In this document: in pieces, positions 1-9,614 of the stretch
How positions within the stretch are numbered: position 1 is the first letter of the stretch
Layout of the letters: the number at the start of each line of letters is the position of its first letter
NCBI GenBank assembly: GCA_046351555.1
Contig: JAXLYI010000043.1
Coordinates: 1 to 64,000 of the forward strand
Source of the DNA: CAISKJ01 sp046351555
GTDB lineage: Bacteria; Myxococcota_A; Polyangia; Polyangiales; Ga0077539
Direction of reading: 5' to 3'
DNA length: 64,000 nt
Program-made: the position numbers and the translations under genes
The notes under the pieces: model-generated
Databases searched by the model: none
Seen by the model: the letters and a program-made list of their open reading frames with translations, nothing else
What the model was told of the DNA's origin: nothing

Positions 1-521
1 TCGTGGAGCGAGCGGGCCGCGAGCTCCTTGCCCGTCCCCGACTCGCCGGTGATGAGCACGGGCACCGTGGTGGGCGCCGCCCGCTCGAGCGCCGCGTACA
101 CCGCCCGCATCGCGCGCGACGCGCCCACGAGGCGCCCGAAGCCCGCGGCCGCGCTGAGCGGGACGTCCACCTTCGCCTCGCCCGGCGCGACCCGCACGCG
201 CGTGCGCCCGAGCTCGAGCTCCACCTCGCCGCGCGACGCGACCTCGCGCACCGTGAGGCCGCCAGCGCGCGTCCCGTTGCGGCTCCCGAGGTCGCGGATC
301 ACCACGCCCTCGTCGTCGGCCTCCACCTCGACGTGGTAGCGGCTCACGTAGGGGTCGGTGAGGCGCAGCCCGGCGTCGTCGGCCGAGCCCAGGGTGACGC
401 GCCCGCCCTGCGAGGTGAGCTCCGCGCCGGCGTCGGGCCCCGCAGTCACCCGCAGCGTGAAGCGGCGGACCTGCACGGCGGGCGGTCGGTCGGGGCTGGC
501 GCGCGTCTCGGGGCTCGTCAC
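1..521 (-). CDS. FHA domain sigma-54-dependent transcriptional activator (3' end beyond window)
   Basis: Only the N-terminal 173 codons lie in the window; the gene runs off the left edge. Reading from a GTG at 521, an FHA domain comes first, with the phosphothreonine-binding signature SRYHVE followed by RDLGSRNGT (about residues 47-70). The start of an AAA+ sigma-54 activator domain follows, with a GAFTGA-class Walker A motif, GESGTGKE, near residues 155-162. The family binds upstream DNA and remodels sigma-54 RNA polymerase; the FHA domain replaces the usual receiver and is expected to read Ser/Thr phosphorylation, which fits the Ser/Thr kinase gene next door on the same strand. The GTG start is preceded by a TAGCGT box only 7 nt away, so the transcript may be leaderless. 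The C-terminal HTH domain is outside the window. Confidence 0.9.
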   Translation of the reverse strand, partial: MTSPETRASPDRPPAVQVRRFTLRVTAGPDAGAELTSQGGRVTLGSADDAGLRLTDPYVSRYHVEVEADDEGVVIRDLGSRNGTRAGGLTVREVASRGEVELELGRTRVRVAPGEAKVDVPLSAAAGFGRLVGASRAMRAVYAALERAAPTTVPVLITGESGTGKELAARSLH

Positions 522-528
522 CCGGTCG

Positions 529-534
529 ACGCTA
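529..534 (-). promoter_or_regulatory. -10-like box TAGCGT, leaderless spacing
   Basis: On the minus strand TAGCGT ends 7 nt before the GTG start at 521. TA steps are rare in this GC-rich DNA, and the spacing matches a group of other genes here (14142, 41788, 53143, 55099). No convincing -35 was seen. Confidence 0.35.
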
Positions 535-1500
535 TCAGAACGTCCACGCGCAATGAACGCTCGCCGCGCCCGGCGCGCAGGCCACCCGCGACGTCGCGCG
601 CGGCGCGGGCCTCGTCGCGAACACCACGCCCGCCGCCGCCAGCGCCGCGCCGAGGGGGAAGGCCACCCACGCCGCCGCGCCGAGGGACGACGCCCGGTCG
701 CGCAGGTCGCCGCACGCACCGCGCGCGTCGCCCGCGTCGCAGTCTGCGTTGTAGTCCGCCACCGCCCCCTCGCGCAGCGCCACCGCCGCGACGCCGGCCC
801 CGACGAACACCGCGGCCCCCGCGAAGGCCCCCACCGCGAGCGCGCGCCACGGCGTCGGCGAGGCGGCGGGCGCGGCGGGCGCGGCGGGCGGGGGCGCCAC
901 CGTCACGGTGACGGGCGGCGGGGGCGGGGGGGGTGGCGGCGGAGGAGGCGGGGGCAGCTCGCGCAGCGTGGCGCGCTCGCGGAGGGTCTCGCCCGCCTCG
1001 GTGAGGAAGCGCAGGGTGAGGGGCTCGTGGCCGTCGGCGCTGACCTCCACGGTCGCCGAGCCCGCCAGCACGCGGAGCGGCGCGTCGAGCGGGAGCGCCC
1101 CGACGTCCTCGCCGTTGAGCCGCACCCTCGCCCCGACGACGTTGCCCTCGAGGAACACCGTCGCCAGGTGCCGCTCGCCCACCGCGCGGGCGCCGTCGAG
1201 CGCGGCGCGGTTGCGCGCGATCCACGCGTCGCCCGGCGCCGCGAGGGCCTCGCGGAGGAGCCCGTCGGCCCGCACCCACGCGCCGGCCGCCTGGCACGCG
1301 AGGCCGAGCTGCGCCGCCGTCCGCGGCTCCCGGCGCAGCCCGTAGGCGGCTTCGAACTCCGCGAGCGCCTCCGCGTCGCGCCCGAGCCGGCGGAGGTCGA
1401 CGCCGCGGCGCAGGTGCTCGGCCACGGGGTCGGCTTGGGCGACGAGGGCCGGCGTCGCGAGCAGGAGGGAGAGGAGCGGGGCGTGGCGGAGCGCGGTCAT
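535..1500 (-). CDS. Exported TPR/PEGA-like membrane protein coupled to a Ser/Thr kinase
   Basis: 321 aa. A signal peptide (about residues 1-21) is followed by TPR-like helices (24-110), a PEGA-like beta domain (VFLEGNVVGARVRLNGEDVG onward, about 115-180), a run of 14 consecutive prolines, an Ala/Pro linker, then two hydrophobic segments separated by a Cys-containing stretch (CDAGDARGACGD). The start ATG overlaps the stop of the upstream kinase gene by 4 nt (ATGA), so the two are translationally coupled. PEGA domains are usually extracytoplasmic and associated with surface or sensory proteins; the role here as partner or sensor of the kinase is inferred from the coupling. The same two-gene arrangement occurs at 23862-26071 and, in a variant form, at 15868-18446. 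The 14-proline tract may need EF-P for efficient translation. Confidence 0.8.
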   Translation of the reverse strand: MTALRHAPLLSLLLATPALVAQADPVAEHLRRGVDLRRLGRDAEALAEFEAAYGLRREPRTAAQLGLACQAAGAWVRADGLLREALAAPGDAWIARNRAALDGARAVGERHLATVFLEGNVVGARVRLNGEDVGALPLDAPLRVLAGSATVEVSADGHEPLTLRFLTEAGETLRERATLRELPPPPPPPPPPPPPPVTVTVAPPPAAPAAPAASPTPWRALAVGAFAGAAVFVGAGVAAVALREGAVADYNADCDAGDARGACGDLRDRASSLGAAAWVAFPLGAALAAAGVVFATRPAPRATSRVACAPGAASVHCAWTF

Positions 1501-2933
1501 GGTTCGAGCACGGGGGCGCCGTTGATCACGGAGGAGCGCGTGACACCGGCGTCCCCGGCGCGCGTGCGAATTCTGCGCCGCGCGTCGACGGGGGGCGCGG
1601 CGCTCACGGGGCGCACGGCGGGCGCGGCGGGCGGCGCTCGGACGCCGGCGTCAGGGGCGGCGGGCGCGGCGGCGCCACGAAGCACGGCGGCCACCTCGGG
1701 CGCGGGCGTCGGCGCGAACGGCGCGGGCGGCGCAGGCGGGGCGGCGACGGAGGGCCGCGACGTCTCCCGCGGGGGGGCGCGGAGCAGCAGCATGGCGGCG
1801 CTGGCGAGGGCGGCGCCGATGGCCACGAGGGCGATCGAGCGCCACGCCGTCGCGCGCGGCGGCCGCTCGGAGGGCCGCGTGGTGGGCGCGGTGGTGTGCG
1901 GGGGGGCGTTGTTTTCGGCGCGCGGGGGCGCGTCGGGGCGGTCGGACGGCGGCGGGGTCGCGGGCGGGAGGTCGAGGGTCGGCGGCCCCTCCGCGGCGGG
2001 CGGCGCGGCGGGCTCGCCGTCGGGGAAGGGGAACGCCTCCGCCAGCGCCGCGCCCCACGCTTCACCCGCGCAGCACGGCGCCGCGAGCAGGGCGCGGGCG
2101 AAGGAGGCCATGTCGCGGTGGCGGCGCGCGCGGTCGGGCTGGAGCGCGCCCTCCACGGCGGCGCAGAGGCCGTCCGGGAGCGACGGCGCGGCGGCGCGGA
2201 GGCTCGGCGCGGGGCCGGTGAGCAGCGCGGCCATCACGGCCTGGTAGTTGTCCCCGTCGACGGGCCGCCGCCCGGCGAGCGCTTCGAACCACAGGCAGCC
2301 CGCCGCCCACACGTCGGCGCGGGCGTCGACGTCGCGCGCGCCGCGGGCCTGCTCGGGGGCCATGTACTGCGGGGTCCCGACGGGCGCGCCGGTCCTGGTG
2401 ACGGGCGCGGCGTCGGAGAGGGCCGCGATGCCGAAGTCGATCACCTTCGGGGTCGCCGCGCCGTGCGGGCCCCGCGCGAGGAAGACGTTGCCCGGCTTCA
2501 CGTCGCGGTGCACCACGCCCGCCCGGTGCGCGGCGTCGAGCGCGGCCATCACGGGCACGAGGATCTCGTACGCGCGGCGCACCGGCAGCGGGCCCTCGCG
2601 CGCGAGGAGGGCGGCGAGGTCTTCGCCGAGGAGGAGCTCCTGCGCGAGGTAGGGGGCGCCGTCGTCGTCGACGCCCATGTCGAGCACGTCGACGATGTGC
2701 GGGTGCGCGCCCTGCACGCCCGCGCGGGCCTCGCGGCGGAAGCGCTCCACCGCCCCCCCGTCGCCCGCGAGGTGCGGGAGCAGGGTCTTCACCGCCACGC
2801 GCCGCCCCGTCCACGTGTGGACGGCCTCGTACACGGCGCCCATCCCGCCGCGCCCGAGCAGGCGCACCGGCCGGTAGCGCCCGGCGATCACGCCGGGCAG
2901 CTTCGACTGGGGCGGGTCTGTCGCGGAGGTCAT
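1497..2933 (-). CDS. Membrane-anchored Ser/Thr protein kinase (Hanks type)
   Basis: 478 aa from the ATG at 2933 (an upstream in-frame ATG at 2957 would add only eight Arg-rich residues and was not chosen). The kinase domain is complete: glycine loop GRGGMGAVYEA (27-37), catalytic Lys in VAVKT (49), HRDVKPGN (142-149), DFG (166-168), and GTPQYMAPEQ in the activation segment. A Pro-rich juxtamembrane region precedes one hydrophobic segment (about 365-384), followed by an Ala/Pro-rich outer part rich in PAP repeats. This is the layout of a PknB-type receptor kinase. The arginine before the catalytic Asp (HRD) indicates regulation by activation-loop phosphorylation. It overlaps the downstream TPR/PEGA gene by 4 nt. 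The flanking FHA/sigma-54 activator is a possible target, but this is inference. Confidence 0.93.
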   Translation of the reverse strand: MTSATDPPQSKLPGVIAGRYRPVRLLGRGGMGAVYEAVHTWTGRRVAVKTLLPHLAGDGGAVERFRREARAGVQGAHPHIVDVLDMGVDDDGAPYLAQELLLGEDLAALLAREGPLPVRRAYEILVPVMAALDAAHRAGVVHRDVKPGNVFLARGPHGAATPKVIDFGIAALSDAAPVTRTGAPVGTPQYMAPEQARGARDVDARADVWAAGCLWFEALAGRRPVDGDNYQAVMAALLTGPAPSLRAAAPSLPDGLCAAVEGALQPDRARRHRDMASFARALLAAPCCAGEAWGAALAEAFPFPDGEPAAPPAAEGPPTLDLPPATPPPSDRPDAPPRAENNAPPHTTAPTTRPSERPPRATAWRSIALVAIGAALASAAMLLLRAPPRETSRPSVAAPPAPPAPFAPTPAPEVAAVLRGAAAPAAPDAGVRAPPAAPAVRPVSAAPPVDARRRIRTRAGDAGVTRSSVINGAPVLEP

Positions 2934-2960
2934 TTCGATGCGGCGGCGGGGCCGCAACGC

Positions 2961-2966
2961 ACCCTA
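2961..2966 (-). promoter_or_regulatory. -10-like box TAGGGT upstream of kinase gene
   Basis: Minus-strand TAGGGT 27 nt before the ATG at 2933, leaving a leader of about 20 nt. It belongs to the same TAnnnT series seen before other genes of this window. No clear -35. Confidence 0.25.
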
Positions 2967-3107
2967 TCGCATTTTCGCGGCGGGCGTCCGCTTGTCGGAA
3001 GGGGCGCGCGGGGGGTGTCTCGGCCCTTCAGCCCCTCCGTCAGCTCGAATCTATACCAGACCCGGGGCCTTGCCGGAAGCCCCGCGGGGCGTGCCACGGT
3101 CGCCGCC

Positions 3108-4568
3108 ATGACGAAGCACGACGTGGTGATCGCGGGCGGTGGACCGACGGGGTTGATGCTGGCGGCCGAGCTCGCGCTGGCGCGCGTCGACGTCGCCGTC
3201 GTCGAGCGGCGCGCCGACCAGGGCGTGGAGGGGTCGCGCGCCGGGGGGCTGCACGCCCGCACGATCGAGCTGCTCGACCAGCGCGGCATCGCGGAGCGGT
3301 TCCTGGCGCAGGGGAAGGCGGTGCCCGTGGCGGGCTACGGCGCGGGCACGCTCGACCTGAGCGACCTCCCGACCCGCCACAACTACGTGCTCGCGCTCTG
3401 GCAGGAGCGCATCGAGCGAGCCCTCGCGGCCCGCGTCGACGAGCTCGCGGTCCCCGTCTACCGCGGGCGCGAGGTGGCGGGCTTCGACCAGGACGTCGAC
3501 GGCGTGGACGTCGCGCTCTCGGACGGGGCGACGGTGCGCGCGAAGTACCTCGTGGGCTGCGACGGCGGCCGCAGCGTGGTGCGCAAGCGCGCCGGGATCG
3601 ACTTCGCGGGCTGGGACGCGTCGGTCACCTACGTCATCGCGGAGGGGCGGATGACCGCTCCGCCCGCGGCGGGCATCCGGCGAAGCGCGCAGGGCGTGAA
3701 CGGCGTCGGCCCGATCGACGGCGAGCGCGTGCGGATGGTGCTGTGCGAGGCGGAGGTGAAGCGGGGCGACCGGCCGACGCTCGACGAGCTCCGCGCGGCG
3801 CTCGTCGCGGTGTACGGGACGGACTTCGGGGTGCACGACGTCACGTGGCTCTCGCGCTTCAGCGACGCGGCGCGGCAGGCGACGGCGTACCGGGCGGGGC
3901 GCGTCCTGCTCGCGGGCGACGCGGCGCACGTGCACTCCCCGGCGGGCGGCCAGGGGCTCAACCTCGGCGTGCAGGACGCAATGAACCTCGGGTGGAAGCT
4001 CGCCCAGGTGGTCCGCGGGACGTCGCCCGAGTCGCTGCTCGACACCTACCACGCCGAGCGCCACCCGGTCGGCGCGCGCGTGCTGAAGAGCAGCCTCGCG
4101 CAGACCGCGATCAACCGCGGCGACGCGCGGACCGACGCGCTGCGCGAGGTGATGGGCGACCTGCTGACGCTCGACGCGCCCCGCAGGAAGTACGGCGCGA
4201 TGGTCGCGGGCCTCGACATCCACTACGACCTCGGCGTGGGGCACCCGCTGCTCGGGCGGCGCATGCCCGACCTCGACGTGGCGACGGCGGACGGCGCGCG
4301 GCGGGTGTTCAGCTTGCTGCACGAGGCGCGGCCGGTGCTGATCGATTTCGGCGCGCTCGGCGACGACGTCGCGCCGTGGGCGGGGCGGGTCCGGCGGGTC
4401 GACGCGCGGTACGACGGCGCGTGGGAGCTGCCGGTGCTCGGCGCGGTCGCGGCGCCCGCGGCGGTGCTGGTGCGGCCCGACGGCTACATCGCGTGGGTCG
4501 GCGAGGGGACGGGCGCGGGGCTGCGCGACGCGCTCACGGCGTGGTTCGGCCCGCCCGACCGCGGGTGA
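3108..4568 (+). CDS. FAD-dependent monooxygenase (aromatic hydroxylase family)
   Basis: 486 aa from the ATG at 3108; the reading frame stays open far upstream, but homology-like sequence begins at MTKHDVVIAGGGPTG. The Rossmann dinucleotide fold GGGPTG lies near residues 10-15, the second motif DG (GCDGGRSVVRKRAGI) at about 154-168, and the FAD-ribityl motif GRVLLAGDAAHVHSPAGGQGLN at about 264-285. A C-terminal thioredoxin-like domain follows, as in the PgaE/MhpA/RdmE class of polyketide and phenol hydroxylases. The enzyme would hydroxylate an aromatic substrate with NAD(P)H and O2; the substrate cannot be told from sequence. It stands alone, divergent from the kinase operon, so a stand-alone detoxification or tailoring role is as likely as membership of a biosynthetic cluster. 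Confidence 0.9.
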   Translation: MTKHDVVIAGGGPTGLMLAAELALARVDVAVVERRADQGVEGSRAGGLHARTIELLDQRGIAERFLAQGKAVPVAGYGAGTLDLSDLPTRHNYVLALWQERIERALAARVDELAVPVYRGREVAGFDQDVDGVDVALSDGATVRAKYLVGCDGGRSVVRKRAGIDFAGWDASVTYVIAEGRMTAPPAAGIRRSAQGVNGVGPIDGERVRMVLCEAEVKRGDRPTLDELRAALVAVYGTDFGVHDVTWLSRFSDAARQATAYRAGRVLLAGDAAHVHSPAGGQGLNLGVQDAMNLGWKLAQVVRGTSPESLLDTYHAERHPVGARVLKSSLAQTAINRGDARTDALREVMGDLLTLDAPRRKYGAMVAGLDIHYDLGVGHPLLGRRMPDLDVATADGARRVFSLLHEARPVLIDFGALGDDVAPWAGRVRRVDARYDGAWELPVLGAVAAPAAVLVRPDGYIAWVGEGTGAGLRDALTAWFGPPDRG

Positions 4569-4741
4569 ACCGGGCGCTCGTCACGCGGCCTCCGAGCGCG
4601 CCCGCGAGGCTCACCGTGGACGTCGCGACGCGTTCTTGCGACGCCGATGGAGCCAGAGGGAACTCGCGCCGAAGGGTTCACCCGCCGAACAAATTCGCAG
4701 CGCGCACGAGCCCCTCGTGATCCAGAGCTATCACGGTCGAG

Positions 4742-4900
4742 ATGGACCTGCGTCGCCCCTTCGCCGAGACCTTCGAGGCGATGGCCCGCCACGTCCTTCC
4801 GCTCCTGACCAACCTCCCGGTCGAGCGGCTCCGTTCCATCGGCGGGGTCGAGGTCCGCGACGCGGAGACCCACCGCCCCCTCTGGCGCCTCACGGGCTAG
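4742..4900 (+). CDS. Small ORF of unknown function (52 aa), doubtful
   Basis: A 52-residue reading frame beginning MDLRRPFAETFEAM and ending RPLWRLTG, with GC-rich third positions typical of real genes here. The only support is codon composition; the ribosome-binding site is weak (GGTCGAG) and a stop lies 22 nt upstream in frame. After its TAG stop the same frame continues with coding-like codons (RRRYFEAARAR) to a TGA at 4934-4936, so this may be the remains of a longer gene with an amber mutation. It is convergent with the methyltransferase gene at 4949. No family was recognised. Confidence 0.35.
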   Translation: MDLRRPFAETFEAMARHVLPLLTNLPVERLRSIGGVEVRDAETHRPLWRLTG

Positions 4901-4948
4901 CGCAGGCGCTACTTCGAGGCGGCGCGGGCGCGCTGACCTCCCCGCGCT

Positions 4949-5839
4949 TCATCCCGTGACCTTCGCGAGCTTCGGGACGGCCTTCTTCGCCAGCTCGAAG
5001 TACTCGGCGCTGCGCTCGACGCCGACGCTCGCGAGTCCCATCGCGCTGGCCGCGGCGAGCGTCGAGCCCGAGCCCATGAAGGTGTCGACCACCGCGCCCT
5101 CGCCGAGCGGCAGCGACGCCCACACGAGCTTGCGCAGCAGCGACTGCGGCTTGAGGCTCGGGTGGTCGGCGATGAGCCGCTCGCGCTTCGGCGTGCGCTC
5201 GCTCTCGATCACGTCTTGAAACTCGCGCCCGTCGCGCTGGTCGCGGAGCGCGCCGGTCTGCCAGCGGCGGAGGCACTCGGCCACCGTCACGCCCTTCGGC
5301 AAGGCTTTGCGGAAGACGCCCCAGGGCTCGTACCGCCCACGCGGCAGCGTCGTGACGTGGGGGAACTCCGCCTCCGCGTTCTTCGGGCGGTCGCCGCCGC
5401 GCAGCGTGCGGACGAGGCGGACGACCTCGCCGCGGAACTCCAGCCCCCCCGCGACGACCGCGCCGAACACGAGCTGCGAGAGGAAGGCGTTGCCCGCGAC
5501 GAGCACGTGCGCGCCGGGGCGCAGCGGCCGCACGAGGGCGCGGCTCCACGCGGTGAAGAAGCCGGCGATGGCGTCGCGCTCGCGGGCGTTGAGCGCGGTG
5601 AAGCGCGGGAGCGGCGCGCGCTCGTGGCCGTCGAGCACGGGCGGGATGCGCCACACGCCGCCGCTGCCCGCCGCGAGCTTCGAGAGCTGGTCGGGGTCGT
5701 ACTCCTTCACGCCGTACGGGGGATCGGTCACCACCGCGTAGAGCGAGTCGTCGGGCTGCGCCTCGAGCCACGCGACCGCGTCGGCGTGGACGAGCGTCGC
5801 GCGGCCGAGGGTGACGGGCTTCTTCCAGGGGGTGGGCAT
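4949..5839 (-). CDS. Orphan DNA methyltransferase (N6-adenine or N4-cytosine, beta class)
   Basis: 296 aa. Catalytic motif IV DPPYG is at residues 39-43, motif X-like HPSLKPQSLLRKLVW at 226-240, and the SAM-binding motif I FMGSGST at 254-260, in the order IV then I that defines beta-class amino-methyltransferases. The central variable region (about 60-220) would hold target recognition. No restriction endonuclease is adjacent: the neighbours are the small ORF at 4742 and an anchored hypothetical protein. An orphan methylase may act in epigenetic regulation or mark the remnant of a restriction-modification system. Specificity cannot be read from sequence. On the minus strand a TAGGGA box lies 12-18 nt before the ATG. 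Confidence 0.9.
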   Translation of the reverse strand: MPTPWKKPVTLGRATLVHADAVAWLEAQPDDSLYAVVTDPPYGVKEYDPDQLSKLAAGSGGVWRIPPVLDGHERAPLPRFTALNARERDAIAGFFTAWSRALVRPLRPGAHVLVAGNAFLSQLVFGAVVAGGLEFRGEVVRLVRTLRGGDRPKNAEAEFPHVTTLPRGRYEPWGVFRKALPKGVTVAECLRRWQTGALRDQRDGREFQDVIESERTPKRERLIADHPSLKPQSLLRKLVWASLPLGEGAVVDTFMGSGSTLAAASAMGLASVGVERSAEYFELAKKAVPKLAKVTG

Positions 5840-5886
5840 CGGGCGCGGCGATCCCTACACCGGGAGCGCCCGCGCGCGGAAGGGCC

Positions 5887-6798
5887 TTACCGCCCGCCCG
5901 GCGCGCTCCCGCGCATCCCGTAGGCGTGGGCCGAGACGCCCTCCGGGCCGTGGAGCATGTCATGGGCGATGCGCGGCCCGACGATCGCCGCGAGGCGCCG
6001 CTCCAGCGCGCCCTCGTAGCCCACGAGGTGGCGCATCGCCTGCTCGTACTCGGCCTGGTCGGCCGCGGGCGCGCGCCACGGCGAGAGGCCCGCCCGCTCC
6101 TGCGCGAGCGACCACGTCACCGACGAGCGGACCGCGTCGGGCGCCTTGTCGCGCAGCTCGTTGATCAGCGCCTCGAGCGAGAGCCCGCCCGGGTCGCTCC
6201 CCACCGCCTCGCGGTAGAGCGCCGCGAGGCTCGCCTGGAGCTCGCGCTGCGACGCGCGGAAGGCCTCGTTCACCTCGGCCCGGTCCTGCTCGGGGACGCC
6301 GAGCCGGCGCGCCTTCTCCTCGCCCACCGAGTCGCCGCGCGTGGCGCCCGGGATGCGGTACCGCAGCTCGCCCAGCCCCGCGAGCCGGCGCCACTCGTCG
6401 GGCGTCAGGTCGGTCTCGCCCGGGTCGTCGAGCCCGCGCCGCGCCCCCGCCGCCGCCTCGCCCGTCTCGGGGGAGATCCCGTGCCGCGCCAGGATCGTTC
6501 GCAGCCGAACCACCTCGGCCTCCGCCCGCCCCTCGGCCGCCGCGCTCGCCGCACCCGGGCCCGTCGACCCGCCGGCCCCCGACGCGCCAGCCCCCGACGC
6601 GTCGCCCGCTGTCGTGCGCGCCGGCGCCTCCGCGGGGCCCCGTCGCGCCGACCCGTGCGCCACCGCCGCGTGCTCGCCCGCGCGCGGCGTGGCGTCGGCG
6701 CTCGCCCCGCGGCGCCCGACGACGCGCGCGGCGCCCTGGTACCCCGCCGCCGCCATCACCGCGGAGAGCACCCCCGCGCCGAACCACTTCGCTCGCAT
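5887..6798 (-). CDS. Signal-anchored hypothetical protein with alpha-helical C-terminal domain
   Basis: 303 aa. An N-terminal hydrophobic segment (about residues 5-25) serves as signal peptide or anchor; then an Ala/Gly-rich low-complexity linker (30-95), and a charged helical domain (about 95-280) containing LRTILARHGISPETG and ASQRELQASLAALYREA. A good Shine-Dalgarno sequence (AGAGGG) precedes the ATG. No family was recognised. The layout (anchor, flexible linker, helical domain) suggests an exported protein of the periplasm or inner-membrane surface; function unknown. Confidence 0.75.
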   Translation of the reverse strand: MRAKWFGAGVLSAVMAAAGYQGAARVVGRRGASADATPRAGEHAAVAHGSARRGPAEAPARTTAGDASGAGASGAGGSTGPGAASAAAEGRAEAEVVRLRTILARHGISPETGEAAAGARRGLDDPGETDLTPDEWRRLAGLGELRYRIPGATRGDSVGEEKARRLGVPEQDRAEVNEAFRASQRELQASLAALYREAVGSDPGGLSLEALINELRDKAPDAVRSSVTWSLAQERAGLSPWRAPAADQAEYEQAMRHLVGYEGALERRLAAIVGPRIAHDMLHGPEGVSAHAYGMRGSAPGGR

Positions 6799-6874
6799 GT
6801 CACCCTCTTCGTCGCGGCGCGCGCGGGGTCTGTCTCGTGGGTGGTGAAGGGAGAGGGGGGGCGCGGGCGCGCGG

Positions 6875-9171
<2,297 letters not shown>

Positions 9172-9330
9172 GGTGCGTCTCCTTCACTCCGCCCCACACC
9201 AGCCGCGCGGCGCCGGCCAGTGGGGGTGGAGAACCTCGTCCATGCGAGAAGATATCGCAGGACGCGCCCCGCGCGGCAACCGATCGCCCGCGCCCTTCAT
9301 TTCTAGCGCGTCGCGTCATCCGCGGTGGTG

Positions 9331-9338
9331 TACGTAAT
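9331..9338 (+). promoter_or_regulatory. -10-like box TACGTAAT before bolA
   Basis: GGTG followed by TACGTAAT, with the first TA 13 nt before the bolA start codon, the same geometry as the boxes before 14142, 41788 and 53143. A leaderless transcript is likely; no -35 recognised. Confidence 0.35.
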
Positions 9339-9343
9339 CGCCC

Positions 9344-9607
9344 ATGACGACGATGCGTGAGACGATCGAGCGGCGCCTTCGCGAGGCGCTTTCTCCCGAG
9401 TCGCTGGCGGTGGAGGACGAGTCGTCACTCCACGCCGAGCACGGCGCGGGCGGCGGGCACTACCGGGTGCGGGTGGTGGCGGAGGCCTTCCGGGGCCAGG
9501 GGCTGGTCGAGCGGCACCGGGCGGTGTACGCGCTCTTCCGCGAGGAGCTGAAGGGGCCGATCCACGCGCTCGCCCTCACCACGCTGGCGCCGGGCGAGCG
9601 CGGGTAG
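9344..9607 (+). CDS. bolA: BolA family protein
   Basis: 87 aa, the usual length for BolA-like proteins. The class-II KH-like fold is visible: an N-terminal helix (ETIERRLREALSPESLAVEDES), then GGHYRVRVVAEAFRGQGLVERHRAVY with the FRG motif and the conserved helix ending in ALFREELKGPIHALALTTLAP. The conserved His of HALAL is present; it takes part in iron-sulfur cluster sharing with monothiol glutaredoxins. In other bacteria BolA proteins affect cell shape, biofilm and Fe-S homeostasis. The gene stands between two lipoprotein genes, divergent from one and convergent with the other. No Shine-Dalgarno sequence is visible. Confidence 0.93.
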   Translation: MTTMRETIERRLREALSPESLAVEDESSLHAEHGAGGGHYRVRVVAEAFRGQGLVERHRAVYALFREELKGPIHALALTTLAPGERG

Positions 9608-9614
9608 CGGCGGG

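Noticed and set aside
4636..4959. 107-aa plus-strand frame overlapping the small ORF
   Set aside because: Pro/Arg-rich shadow of the 52-aa frame, TTG start without support.
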